From positions 248,001-312,000 of the forward strand of contig ONZQ02000009.1 of NCBI GenBank assembly GCA_900312665.1: a DNA stretch of 64,000 nucleotides. The letters run 5' to 3'. Under the pieces are notes generated by a model that saw only the letters and a program-made list of their open reading frames with translations, was not told the origin of the DNA and did not search any database. The DNA is from Cephalotrichum gorgonifer (Eukaryota; Ascomycota; Sordariomycetes; Microascales; Microascaceae). The stretch's first letter is position 1. Every line of letters begins with the position of its first letter. Made by a program: the position numbers and the translations under genes. Of this stretch, positions 32,791 to 43,158 are shown in pieces.

Positions 32791-34248
32791 TCAAGCCATC
32801 GGAAGGTCAATCTCCACCAACCAAGGAAACTGGGCGATCTTGTATCTCCGGTCCAAGATCGCTGCATTCAGGAACAGCGTCTGCTGCCCCTTCTCCACGG
32901 GAATGTCTCCCTCCATTGTAATGTCCACCGGCCGGCACCCCAGTGCCGAATACTCCGCGTACCTGGCCCTCTTCTCCCTCGTATCATCCTCCGAGTCTAT
33001 AAGCGGGGCTAGCTTTATCGTAGTGATGTCTTCTAGCCGGCGTGACCGCGAGGTATCGAAGTAGCGCAGCGTTTGGGGCGGGGGGAGCTGCTGCGGCAGC
33101 GATCGGTTCGAGCTGATGCTCAACACAGACGCAGAGTCGAAAGTCTCGTACGCATCATGCGGGTCGTCGTCTTCCGTCATAGCGGTGTCGTCGGGGCCTA
33201 CTACGCCGGGAGCCTCCGCCCAGTGCCCGTAATACGCACCCCACGCCTCGTGGATGTGCCCGAAGCAGTGAATCCTCGGCCGCGCCTTCTCGACCGCCCG
33301 GAACAAGTGCTCGCACCCCGCGCGGTCACCGCTCGCCGCGTAATCCAGCACGCCCTTCGGCGGGCCGTGTGTCACGGCCACATCCGCGTCCGCGGGGATG
33401 TCGAACGCGTGCGGCCCGTTGTACTGGAACGCCCAGCCGCCGTAGGACGGGGTCCACGGGCTCGTGTAGACGCGCAGGCTCGCGCCGTTCGGCAGCACCA
33501 CGTCGTGGGTGCCCTCCTCGACGTAGATTATCCCGTCGTCGGGCGAAGAGGAGGCTATGACTGTCCTGGCGTCGTGGTTCGTCGCGAGATTGCGGGAGAG
33601 CCAGCCAAAGTCCGGCCGGTCATCCTTGGAGAAGGAGGCGACGCGCTCGCGGTAGTAGGAGTCGTGGAGGGAGACGTCGTGGTTCCCCGCTATGACAATC
33701 TTGACGGGGGCGCGGACGCCGCGGAGGAGGGCGGCGGTGGAGCGGTACTCCTCGATGGTGGAGCGCTTGGTGAGGTCACCGCAGTGGATGACGACGTCGG
33801 CTTCGGGGAGGGGGTAGTGGAAGGGCGAGCGCGAGGCCGAGTGGCCGTGGAGTGTGCATGGCGAGGAGGGCGCATCGACGTTCGCGGGCGGCGGTTCGGT
33901 CGTGAGCTGGACGCCGTGGGTGTCGGAGATGATCAGGATCCTCGTCCGCACCGTCGCTCTGGCGGACCCGTAAGGACGAGGGCCAGGGTCAGCTCCGGGG
34001 GGGTGGGAAGTGGTGTAGCGATTGAAGGTAGCAGGGGTTGCGACGGGGGTCGGATCCATGGCAGTACTTGTATTATTCGTAGGCGCGGGGTCAGATTGGG
34101 AGGTGGTCAGTGAGAATGGGAGGCACGGGCAGGATCGGCTAGGTTTATCCCTCTTCGCACGGCGGTTCGGCGGGGGGCTGAGTGTGGTTGCTACGTCGGA
34201 CACGGGCGGCTGGCCGCTTGACACACCGACCCCGGACGGCAATGTCAT
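32791..34248 (-). CDS. calcineurin-like metallophosphoesterase
   Basis: A 485-aa single-exon protein. The metallophosphoesterase metal-binding motifs are all present: D109-x-H111 (IISDTHG), GDLT (D158), GNHD (N189, H190), THGPP, and GHIHE. This spacing resembles the MPPED1/2 (239FB) branch, which includes many fungal cytosolic phosphoesterases of unknown substrate. About 95 residues before the first motif are low-complexity (Pro, Thr, Ser), so the second ATG at 34059 (MDPTPVATPATFNRY) is a serious alternative start. The C-terminal 120 residues, after GHIHE, are acidic with a conserved-looking end (LFLNAAILDRRY...PWLVEIDLP) that forms the last strand of the fold. No signal peptide is seen. Substrate unknown. 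Confidence 0.9.
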   Translation of the reverse strand: MTLPSGVGVSSGQPPVSDVATTLSPPPNRRAKRDKPSRSCPCLPFSLTTSQSDPAPTNNTSTAMDPTPVATPATFNRYTTSHPPGADPGPRPYGSARATVRTRILIISDTHGVQLTTEPPPANVDAPSSPCTLHGHSASRSPFHYPLPEADVVIHCGDLTKRSTIEEYRSTAALLRGVRAPVKIVIAGNHDVSLHDSYYRERVASFSKDDRPDFGWLSRNLATNHDARTVIASSSPDDGIIYVEEGTHDVVLPNGASLRVYTSPWTPSYGGWAFQYNGPHAFDIPADADVAVTHGPPKGVLDYAASGDRAGCEHLFRAVEKARPRIHCFGHIHEAWGAYYGHWAEAPGVVGPDDTAMTEDDDPHDAYETFDSASVLSISSNRSLPQQLPPPQTLRYFDTSRSRRLEDITTIKLAPLIDSEDDTREKRARYAEYSALGCRPVDITMEGDIPVEKGQQTLFLNAAILDRRYKIAQFPWLVEIDLPMA

Positions 34249-35378
34249 GGGTGCAGAGGCGGAAGCACCATATTACGTGAGCCCCGATGTAGGTATTGCC
34301 CGTACAAGTAGCTCGGATCCAGAAGCTGCTGGGTTCCTTTGCTTTTCTTTGGTTTTGGCACAGGCTTTGGGCTTCTTCGGCCGGGGGGAGCCGCAATGCG
34401 AGGGAAGATGGAGTGGCTGGACGCTTGATGTAATCATATGCACTGGAGTGCATGTTTAGATAATACGAGGTGACAGATATGCGCGATTGGTACGCACTAT
34501 CGCTTTCATGGTTATCGCTTTATCCTATCGTAGACCCATGTGTGGGGTGGCGGGGTGCAGCATGTTACAGGTACCTGTCCCCTTCCCAGGGATTAGACCG
34601 AGCATTACCACATCAAAATCCAGTTTGAATTGCCTGAGGAAGGTGTACCTGATACACTTGACATCTAGTAGATATGGCGCATAATACATGTATCTACTAC
34701 GTCTGCCCAAGTATGACGCATACTAGTATTACAAGCAGGGAAGTCCGTAGATGTGCTCATATTATAGCTCTGCGAAATAAGCAACTCCCTAGGCTACGTC
34801 AATCATGCACTATAGATAAAAATAACAATAGATCTCATACACTCGATTGAGGCCAGTATACTCGCAGACTGATATTTACAGCACAAGGAAGAGGAGCATG
34901 GAGGGGTAATGGAGGGGCATTTCAATATACTCCGACGGTGGTTTCGTTCTCGACAACAGTTGTATCTCTGCATAGGAGACACTATGGAAAGATACATACA
35001 GGGCCCCTGCTGAACTGTGGGTCTCTGCTTCTGCGCTAACCCGCCTGGACCTATACTGGGAGGTGTATTACAGTTTTGGATCCCACACACACCAATCTCA
35101 GATGCATGCTCGAGTGACTATCTCACCACGCCGTGTGACCTCCTACTTCGCCTCCCTCCCGCGATAAGAAGATTACTATACAACGTATAATACACGACAA
35201 ACAAACGACCCTTTCTTATCGTCGATCTCCATCTTCGCTCCGGATCGGAGGCGACTTCTGTTTTCCCTTTCCTTTCTATTTCCCCAACGACGCTCCTTTC
35301 AGTTCGACCTTGGATCCCGCCCTATCGCCACACCGGAGAGAGAGAGAGAGAGCATTTGGCACACGCGAGCTGTTCGAG
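34249..35378. other. divergent promoter region
   Basis: This is a head-to-head spacer between the phosphoesterase and the PQ-loop gene. A short (GA)n tract at 35336-35352 lies about 30 bp upstream of the PQ-loop start. No other feature was recognised. Confidence 0.6.
35336..35352. repeat. (GA)n tract
   Basis: Eight GA units lie in the presumed 5' leader of the PQ-loop gene. Confidence 0.85.
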
Positions 35379-36730
35379 ATGATATCGTCATTAGGCTTCT
35401 CGGCCCTCCTCACGCCGCCGACCACAAACGAGGCCTTGTCCGGAATTTTTGGAAGTATTAGTCTCACAGCGTGGATATGTCTGTTGGTACGATTCCCCTT
35501 CCTCTTTCCATCTTCTCTCTTGGTCACCCCGCGAAAGACACGAACCTCGGTCTAGGATTATGTGTCGTGTGACAGCCGCTGACGCTACTCCCCGCGGAGC
35601 AGATACCTCAGTTGCTCGCCAACTACAAGGCCCAGAGCGCCGAAGCGCTGTCGATGGGATTCCTCTTCATCTGGCTCGCCGGTGATGTCTCCAATCTATC
35701 AGGTTCGTTCGAAATCCAAACGGAGTCATCTCCAACGTTCCCCCCGCTACCGCCCGGCTATGCGCCCGCCCGGTCGCGGGCCATACCAGTAGCTGCGATA
35801 AGAAATGCCAATAGCTGACATTTTTTTTCCGTCGAAAATCATAGGCGCGCTATTCACGAACCTAGCGCCCACGGCCATCGCCCTCGCGAGCTACTTCTGC
35901 CTCGCAGACCTCATCCTCATCACACAATGCTCCTACTACAACGCCAAGAATGCCCGCCACCGAGGTCGCCGCCGGACCTCCCATGGAGAACCGGGCACCT
36001 CAGAGCGCTCCCCCCTCCTCGTCCGTCGACGCAGCTCCTCCGCGGGCCTGCCCGGGTCGTTCCGCCGCAACGACACGCACGAGGAGTCGAATATAGAGGC
36101 GCTGCGGAAGGTGGTTGCCGGAGAGGACCAGACGCCGGACACTAGGCCCTGGCTGCACAACACGCTGGCTCTGTTGACCGTGTGGGTAGTGGGCGCCCTG
36201 GGCTGGTTCGTGTCATACAAGTTCGGGGCGTGGGATTCGGATGCGGGCCCCGTCACCGATGCGCCCGCTATCCCGCCGGAGGAGGAGGCGGCGTGGCAGA
36301 TTGGGACTGTGCTGGGGTACATCAGTGCTCTATGCTACCTCTGGTAAGCTTTTCTGCACTTGGCGGTGTCTTATTCGTCTGGCTGACTTGGGGGAAATCG
36401 CAGCGCGAGGATACCACAGATAATCAAGAACTACCAGAACAAGTCATGCGAAGGTAAGCTCCCCCCCCCTTTTATTTTATCTCCCCCACTTCTAGTCTCT
36501 GACTCTCGCGCTCATCAGGTCTCGCGCTCCTCTTCTTCCTCCTTTCCCTCACGGGGAACATGGCCTACGGCCTCAGCCTCCTCTCCTACTCCCAGGAGCC
36601 GAAATACCTCCTCACCGCCCTTCCCTGGCTTCTCGGGTCGCTGGGTACAGTGATCGAGGACAGCATTATCTTCGTGCAGTTCAGGATCTACTCCAAGAAT
36701 AGCCCACCGCAAGTCGCGTCTTCAAGCTGA
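35379..36730 (+). CDS. PQ-loop vacuolar membrane transporter
   Basis: A 322-aa seven-helix membrane protein from exons 35379-35486, 35603-35702, 35845-36343, 36404-36453 and 36519-36730. Two PQ-loop motifs are visible: WICLLIPQLLANYKAQSAEALS (P38, Q39) and RIPQIIKNYQNKS (P240, Q241). These are the diagnostic pair of the Ypq/PQLC2/Stm1 family, which moves basic amino acids across the vacuolar or lysosomal membrane. The block FLFIWLAGDVSNLSGALFTNLAPTAIALASYF is also typical. Between the two halves is a roughly 80-residue Ser/Arg-rich cytosolic loop. The acceptor of exon 2 (AG at 35602) was chosen because it keeps the four-residue spacing between WI and PQ seen in relatives. Cationic amino acid transport is inferred by homology. 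Confidence 0.92.
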
Positions 36731-37687
36731 AGACTTGCTGGAGGGTGGGCGGGTAGCAGATGCTGATGAACTGGAGAATACAGCTGAGGTCGGCTTTGCT
36801 TCACCCTTGACGACGACGTTTTTTTGTCTTCCCGGCTTGTTATTGGACTTCCCTTACCTCGTTTTGGGGTTCACGAGGCTTGCATTCTGAGGTCACCCCG
36901 TACCAGGCGTTCCTGCGCGAGTTTTGCTGTCTTGTTAGGTTGTTTATATGTTCTATGTTGCTTTGGGGGCATCCGTCATTGGCCCATCATCATGGGGATA
37001 TAATTCCTCCTTGTTTTGTGTGGAAGGCTCTATACTGGGGACACCGGGGAAATGCATTTGTTCTTTTGGTTTGTTTATTCCTTCATTCCGGACTCTTTTC
37101 GGATCTCAAGCTTTGTTTCATTCAGGCGCTTTGGGGGGTTCGTTATTTTACATACTCTGGTAGACGTCAAGATGTTATTCTTTCCAAGTCACATATACAG
37201 CTATATTCTTCCTTAACTTGTGCGTACTGAGCTGGGTTGGCCGGATAGTCTTCTGGTCTATTCTGGGGGCCCCATTTAAGATGTTAGCAGTACTCTACTT
37301 GGACCGGAAGATGTACTTAAAGTTAGTGGAGTACAAGCCCTCAGACAAGATCCTTATGCTTTAGGGGTAGGGTAAGAGGGTCATCATCAGAAGACCTAGG
37401 GCCTTGGGCCATCTATCCAAGGCAAGGATAATCGGCGCGTAGCCCTACCTCTGAGTAGGCGTGTGTCTCTGCGCAGGCATGGAGGGTACAATCGCCTCCA
37501 CATACTTGAAAGGCGATGCCCCTGTTTCTCAAGTATCACAAGAAGGAGGTATCCACTCGAGGCAATGATGTTTTCATTTCGCACCTCTTCATTTCTACCG
37601 TGTGGCAGGCATTACCATGCTTACCGCCCGGGCAATCCTCTACCTTTCTCTCCAATTTGTCCTTCCCCCTCCAACGTACAAGTCGTC
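36731..37687. other. intergenic between convergent genes
   Basis: This is the tail-to-tail spacer between the PQ-loop gene and NAC alpha. It is T-rich from 36820 to 37220, and no coding signal was seen. Confidence 0.6.
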
Positions 37688-38526
37688 CTAGATACTCAAC
37701 GCCATAATGGAATTGACAATATCGTTGTCATTTTCCTTCAGCGCCTTGACGGCCTTGTTCCTCGAGACGTTGGCCTGGGTCATGACGAGCTCGATGTCCT
37801 TATCCTCGATGCCCGAGGCGTCGACCTCCTCCTCCTCTTCCTCCTCCTCCTCCTTCTCCTCGGCGACCTCCTTGCCCTTGCCGACCTCGGCGTGGGCGTG
37901 GCCGGTGTGGTCCTCGCCGGCGGCGGCCTGGGCGAGCTGGGAGGCGGCGGCCTGCTGGGCGGCGGCGTTGATGTCCTCGATCTTGGCGTCACCGAAGACA
38001 CTTTGAGGTGGTTAGCTCCCGGGCCCAGACAAGAGGACATCGGGATGGACGTGAGGATATATGAAACGTACATGTAGGTGTTGCTGTTAGGCGACTTGTA
38101 GACCTCGGGCTGGTTGATGACGAAGAGGATCTAACGTAACACCGTTAGCATAATTGCCGGAAAGTCTGTGTCCCCTCCCTCCTTCAATTCCGGTAGCGTC
38201 TATAGCTCGCGCCATAGCTCGCCAGATGAAGCTTCGAAAAGAAAGCAGCGTCTGCCGTTTCCCCCCTTCCTAGACTTGACTTGACTTACGTTCTTGGGGC
38301 GGCGGAGGGTCACGCGCGTGATGCCGGGGACGCGGGTCAGGTGGAGCTTCTCGATGGCCTTGCGGGCCTTCTTCTCGTTCCTGGAGAGGACGAGGCCGGT
38401 CGAGCCCGCGGGCAGGTCGCCCCCGATATCCTCGGCGTCGGACTCCTCCTCGCTAACATCCTCCTCGTGCTCCTCGATCTTCTTGGTGGGCTCGTCGGGG
38501 AGCTCTTCGATGCGGGGGTTCGCCAT
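37688..38526 (-). CDS. egd2: nascent polypeptide-associated complex subunit alpha
   Basis: A 202-aa subunit of the ribosome-bound NAC heterodimer that shields nascent chains and limits wrong targeting to the ER. Exons are 38290-38526, 38072-38130 and 37688-38000. The acidic N-terminus leads to the NAC domain (LVLSRNEKKARKAIEKLHL, GITRVTLRRPKNILFVIN, PEVYKSPNSNTYIVFGDAKIED). An Ala/Gln and then Glu-rich linker precedes the C-terminal UBA domain (DIELVMTQANVSRNKAVKAL). Splicing of the 59-bp middle exon in phase reconstructs the NAC core exactly. Length matches other Pezizomycotina. The paired beta subunit is not in this window. Confidence 0.97.
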
Positions 38527-39573
38527 TGTGTAGGTGGTTTTGCTTTAGTGCGGGGAACGAAAGTCAGTTTATTTTTTGCTAGCTCTTTAAAGTCGTACCC
38601 TTGTCCAGGGGAAGGAAGAAAAGATCCCAATTGAAGCCACATATATAATAGCCTCCTCCTGCCTAGACGTTTGCTCCCCCTACTCTGGAGTTCTCCACGT
38701 CCGCGATCGGCGAGGGGGGGGGGGGAGGGGGGCTTCACGAGGCCAAAATTGGATACCCCCTCCCCCGGGATCGAGAATCATTCCAGGGGCGCCATTGGGA
38801 TATCTTGGTGCGAGGGACGCTTACCGGGTATAAGATCGGGGATGGAAGCGATGGTTGAGCGGGTTGCGGAGAGCCGTTGGTTCGTTCACTTGTCGGGACT
38901 GGGTGGTTTGAAAAGAACTTCCTGGAAGACGAAAAAAGCTAGGGCTTGGTACGTACCAGCTGTGCCAGCCACACCTACCCAGGTTCGGTGTACCACCACA
39001 ATAGCCGGCGGGGGTCGTTGGGAGTGACGCTTAGATAAGCAACAACAATAGTGAGCCAACCCGCACCACGGCTGGCTTGGATATCAAATACTTGGGAGTC
39101 GTGCTTCTGAGAGATAGATAGACCAATATCACATGCGCTCGCTCACGATAGGAAATGGAAAATATTAGAAGGCTCGTGTTTCCGTTTTGGTTTTTGGCTT
39201 TTTTTCCCTTTTGTCGAGGAAATTCATGACTCTCTTGTTTTTCTTGCCGATTTGACGCCGGTCATCTGCGATGAAATATAACAATGACACATACAGCCCT
39301 TCCAAAACGGTGTTAAACGAGATTTTGCAAGGCAACTCCTGCGTTGCCATGCTAATGCTGTCCCTTCCAAAACAAATGGACTTCGCTTTCCACCCCAAAG
39401 CCCCCCCTTTCTACTCCCCTCGCCACCCCCCTTTCCCCAATTTTCCCCTTTCCCCTTGCCCATCCCCGTAACGCCTCCCCTTCTTTTGATCCCATTTTCA
39501 AATTCCCTTTTGTCGTTTGAAACTGTGCCCGCGAGAGAGAGAGAGGCAGAGAGAGAGAGATGAGAGAACAGGC
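38527..39573. other. intergenic, no gene seen
   Basis: This lies upstream of NAC alpha and downstream of L14, both on minus. A long G-run occurs near 38714-38731 and GA repeats at 39533-39561 next to the L14 stop. No coding signal was recognised. Confidence 0.6.
39533..39561. repeat. interrupted (GA)n tract
   Basis: GA units occur in two blocks, immediately 3' of the L14 stop codon (minus strand), in the presumed 3' UTR. Confidence 0.85.
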
Positions 39574-40154
39574 TTACGCCTTGGCGGCAGTCCTGATCTT
39601 GGCGAGGACCCGGCGCTCCTCGAACCTCCTCTGCTTCTTGAGCCTCATGACCTTGAACCGGTCGAAGTCGGTCAGGGCCTGGCGGCGCTCGTTCTGTTGC
39701 CGGCGCTTGAACCAGCTGGTCTCCTTCCACTTGGCGTCGATCTCGCTCTTCGCCCAGAACTTCTTGAGCGCCGCGTGGCGGGCGCCCCGGGGTAGGTCGG
39801 CGACGACCATGTTGGAGAGGAGGACATCGGAGAGGCGGACGGGCTGACGGGGGACCTCGGCGCCCTCGGCGGTACCTTCGACGAGAACCTGTATGTAGAG
39901 ATATCCATGGTCAGTTTAAATGTTCCCCCACCACCCCAGCTTCGGTGATATCTTTAATTCCCCCTTCCCCCTTAAATCCGTTTGTCTGTTTCCGAGGTTT
40001 GGCAAAGGAAAGTGTGAGGACATACGCGCTTGTGGTCGATGATCTCGACGACGGCAGCGAGACGGCCCTTGGAGGGGCCCTCGGACTGGATGAGGACGAC
40101 ACGGCCGACCTCAACGAGGCGCCAGTTGGCCTGCTGGATCGTAGCTTCACCCAT
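39574..40154 (-). CDS. rpl14: 60S ribosomal protein L14 (eL14)
   Basis: A 147-aa large-subunit ribosomal protein from exons 40026-40154 and 39574-39888, joined in phase 0 across a 137-bp intron. The N-terminal SH3-like fold (NWRLVEVGRVVLIQSEGPSKGRLAAVVEIIDHKR) continues with VLVEGT and LPRGARHAALKKFW, followed by the basic C-terminal helix (TDFDRFKVMRLKKQRR). The blocks and length agree with fungal eL14. The exon border directly after the codons for DHKR is a clean GTATGT donor. Confidence 0.97.
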
Positions 40155-41858
40155 TGCGATTATGTTCTGCTGTGAGGAGGGGGGGTTAGAAAAAAGAACT
40201 TTTGAGGAAAAGAGGAAGAACGGTTCCGAGGTCGATGTTGAGGGTTGGAGGTGACGCACCGAGGATCGAGGGTAATGTGTGCTGCTGAGGTTAGTTGTTG
40301 GACGCCGACTGGGTCTGGGGGACTGGGACTCCTCAGGCTGGGCAGGTGTGCGAGCGAAAAAAAAGAGGATTTGCCCTAAGGTGGCCCGGAGGGGTGGAAT
40401 TCCCCCACGTGACATTGCCCCAAAACCAAAAGCAAGCGCCTGCTTATGTAATCTTCTACTTTACCACCACAACACCTTGGACGTTTCCTTGACGACGGAG
40501 GATATCCGACCTCCACATTTTTTGCCTCTCACCAAAACGCGACCGCATATCACGGTGGCACACACTACGCCTCTCTCAGTTGGCGCGTAAATCAAACGGT
40601 TAGTCTTATTCCCCATCGTGATCCCCCCAAAATCGTTAATGATGAGGTAATTTGCGATTGATTTCGCCTGGTGGCGCTCTCGCCGGAGCTGCTATACCTT
40701 GCGACTACTTGATATACATTCTTACATATTCTGATATTTGGATACTCAATCTACACTTTCTTGCATCATCCTGTGCGGCCATGTGCTAACGTTGAGGCGA
40801 CAGGTAGTCATGTTCAGCCGTCTATCCGCTGGCTCGTATCCTCAGGTTCCACGGGTGTCGTTGAATTAGCGTAGGCTGTCGGGCTAGTTCGACGACCCTC
40901 TTAGCTACAGTCGTCTTGACCGCCGGGTAGGTCCCGCCGTACACCCAAACGCCTATTACCTGATGTGTTCGATTGTATTATATACTGGCATATGCTTCTT
41001 ATATGTACGAGTAGTCTATGAATTTGATGAATCTCATTATTCAGAGTCGTTGTTCCCTCCAGCTTCACGTGTAGTATATTATGCCAAGTCGGAGCTGTGC
41101 TGAGGCCCTAGCAGACTCTGTGTATAATTTAGAGTAGCACTTATTCAAACTCAGGTAGGTAGGTGCCTAACACTTCTCAACACTTGTCAAATGCCCGACC
41201 AAATATCACCATGTTTTTCTACCCACGTACCCAAAGTCATAAAAACGCCTCGTAGCTCAGCCAACTGAAAAAAAGATATCGATCTTCCCCCGCACTATTA
41301 TTACAACTGTCCTTCTCATCCGATGCCAAGATGCCATCTACAGCCGCAAACCCCAGCGAGAGAGCCCCCAAACCCCCAAAGAGACTCCCCGGAAACCAGG
41401 CCGCAGCGTCAGAGGGACTCATCAGAGAAAGAACACAGACAGAAACGTCCAACCCTCCCCTACCCCATTACCAACTCGTAAGTTATCGCTCTTGTTTCAA
41501 AGAAAAGCGCCCCCGGCCCAAAAGGAAAACCTCCCCGGATCATGAAAACGCAGCATACCCCAGTCCCCCTCCCAGTCGTCAAGCGCGAAAACAGAAAAAA
41601 ATAGGTGGAAAAAAAGACAGGGAAGAAATGAAGAGAAAAGCAAAGATAGCACCGAGGAAAAGATAGGACAAGCAGGAGAGAAAGAAAGTGCGTGCCTCGA
41701 AGAGGAAATGGAAAAAGCAAAACCCAAGGAAAAGGATGAGGCCGGGGGAGAGAACGGAACATAGGAAGATCATGACCATGCAAGTTCTGGAGACCGTCAC
41801 ACACAAGTATAGAAAGTACTTGCTTGTACACAGGCCCCCATCCACCCTCACCCTCGCC
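40155..41858. other. 1.7-kb intergenic region with weak candidate gene
   Basis: This covers the L14 promoter and DNA up to the C2H2 gene's stop. A single Lys/Arg-rich open frame at 41331-41666 is listed separately with low confidence. The rest, 40160-41330, is AT-richer than its surroundings and shows nothing coding. Confidence 0.5.
41331..41666 (+). CDS. candidate Lys/Arg-rich small protein (doubtful)
   Basis: An open frame of 111 codons begins MPSTAANPSERAPKPPKRLP and becomes strongly basic at its end (RKQKKIGGKKDREEMKRKAK). It has no domain I recognise. A good 5' splice site (CTC-GTAAGT) lies at 41478, exactly in phase after 49 codons, so the gene may be spliced; joining to the AG before 41551 would give about 65 residues. 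The purine-rich context makes chance open frames likely, and it overlaps the 3' flank of the C2H2 gene on the other strand. I do not know its function and doubt it is real without transcript support. Confidence 0.22.
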   Translation: MPSTAANPSERAPKPPKRLPGNQAAASEGLIRERTQTETSNPPLPHYQLVSYRSCFKEKRPRPKRKTSPDHENAAYPSPPPSRQARKQKKIGGKKDREEMKRKAKIAPRKR

Positions 41859-43158
41859 TCAAGAGTACTCCCGGATGCAAAGCTCGTCAGGGACCTCGAC
41901 CGTGTCGTCGCTTGCCTCACTCCTGGGGCTCCCCATCATCGCCGTCCCGCGGCCGCCGCGCACCTTCACCTGTCCCTGCTTCTCTCGCCTTGCCATGTCC
42001 GTGATGCCCCGGTAGAAAGCCTCCGCGGCGGGGTCGAACTCGGTCCTCGCGCGGCTGTTCTCCCGCCCGCGGAAGTGCCGCAGGATGTGGCCCTGGAAGT
42101 TGTCCGTCCGGTTGAAGCTCAGCCTCACGGCGTTGACCTTGCAGAAGGGACAGTATCGTACAACTGGGGCGTGTCTCCTGTTGCATTACAGCCATATTAG
42201 CCTCATTTCCATGAGGTGTTACTCCAAAGATATTTGGCCCTTCCTTGGCTCGTTTTCCCCCCTCCGGGGGCGTGGGTAAAAGGGGCGGATAGGCCGAGTA
42301 TGGCAAAAGTAGCATGAGTACTTACGTCGTCTTGTGCCGGGTAAGGTTTTCCTTCCACGTATACGAACTGTTGCAACCTTGGACAGGACATTTGAACCTC
42401 TTCCGCTCGGACTCGGCCGGAGGCGAGCCCTTGCCATCGGCACTCACGGCATCCGAGGCCTTCCTCTTCCGGTCATTTGTCTTGGTGGTGGTCGACGACT
42501 TCTCACCGGCAGGATCCCAGCTAGAACTGGCAATCATTGGCACGCTCGGCCTAGCAGTTGATTCCGGTAGAGGGGACGGTGCTTGCTGATCCGGTGCTCT
42601 TTCCGGTGCACCAGGCGCCGGCTGGAGCAGGCGGTTAAGAGTAGACTTGACCCTCTCAGGAGCGGGAGCGGGGAGTTTCATGGGCTGATGACCGAGTGGT
42701 GCCGGCACCGTCAATGCCGGGACTGAGAACGCAGGGCCCGGCTTGTAGGTGGGTGCAGCGGCCTGGCAGTCCGTGTCTAGACTCCGGCTACCAGTAGCCG
42801 AAGCGCTCGGGGGCCGTGGAACGAGAGTGGGTGGGTAGGCGGAGTTTCCAGTGAGCATGTTTCCCATGCTGGCACGACGCCACAAGTGCTGGCCCCGGTC
42901 GGCAGCGCTCCCCTCTCGCGGGGCGAGCAGAGCGGTGGAGGAAAGACTTGGTCGCCAGGGCTGGCCTCTCTGCTCTAGCTGTACCTGCGGCTCTAAAACT
43001 GTCGGGCGAAGCTCCTCGTTATTCGAGTCTGCCGGGAGCTTGATGACCGGGGTTTCGGATGCTCGGCGGCCGGAGATCAAGGGCGCGGGGATACGATCAA
43101 CTCCCGGGTCCGAGAACCAGTTTCGGAACTGGTCTCGGGCAGAGCCATGCATAGTCAT
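41859..43158 (-). CDS. uncharacterised C2H2 zinc-finger protein
   Basis: A 383-aa protein from exons 42326-43158 and 41859-42177. The first 250 residues are low-complexity (Pro, Ser, Ala) with a basic patch (DRKRKAS). The join across a 148-bp intron gives two adjacent fingers: FKCPVQGCNSSYTWKENLTRHK (C-x4-C-x12-H-x4-H) and YCPFCKVNAV...NFQGHILRH (C-x2-C-x17-H-x3-H), the second with an unusually long finger loop. A HFRGRENSRARTEFDPAAEAFY segment follows and a charged tail closes the protein. The acceptor at 42178 was selected since the nearer AG would break the second finger. A nuclear, DNA-binding role is inferred from the fingers; I do not recognise an orthologue with known function. Confidence 0.8.

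Noticed and set aside
33073..34113. 346-codon plus frame across the phosphoesterase
   Set aside because: It is the antisense shadow of a gene with all metallophosphoesterase motifs.
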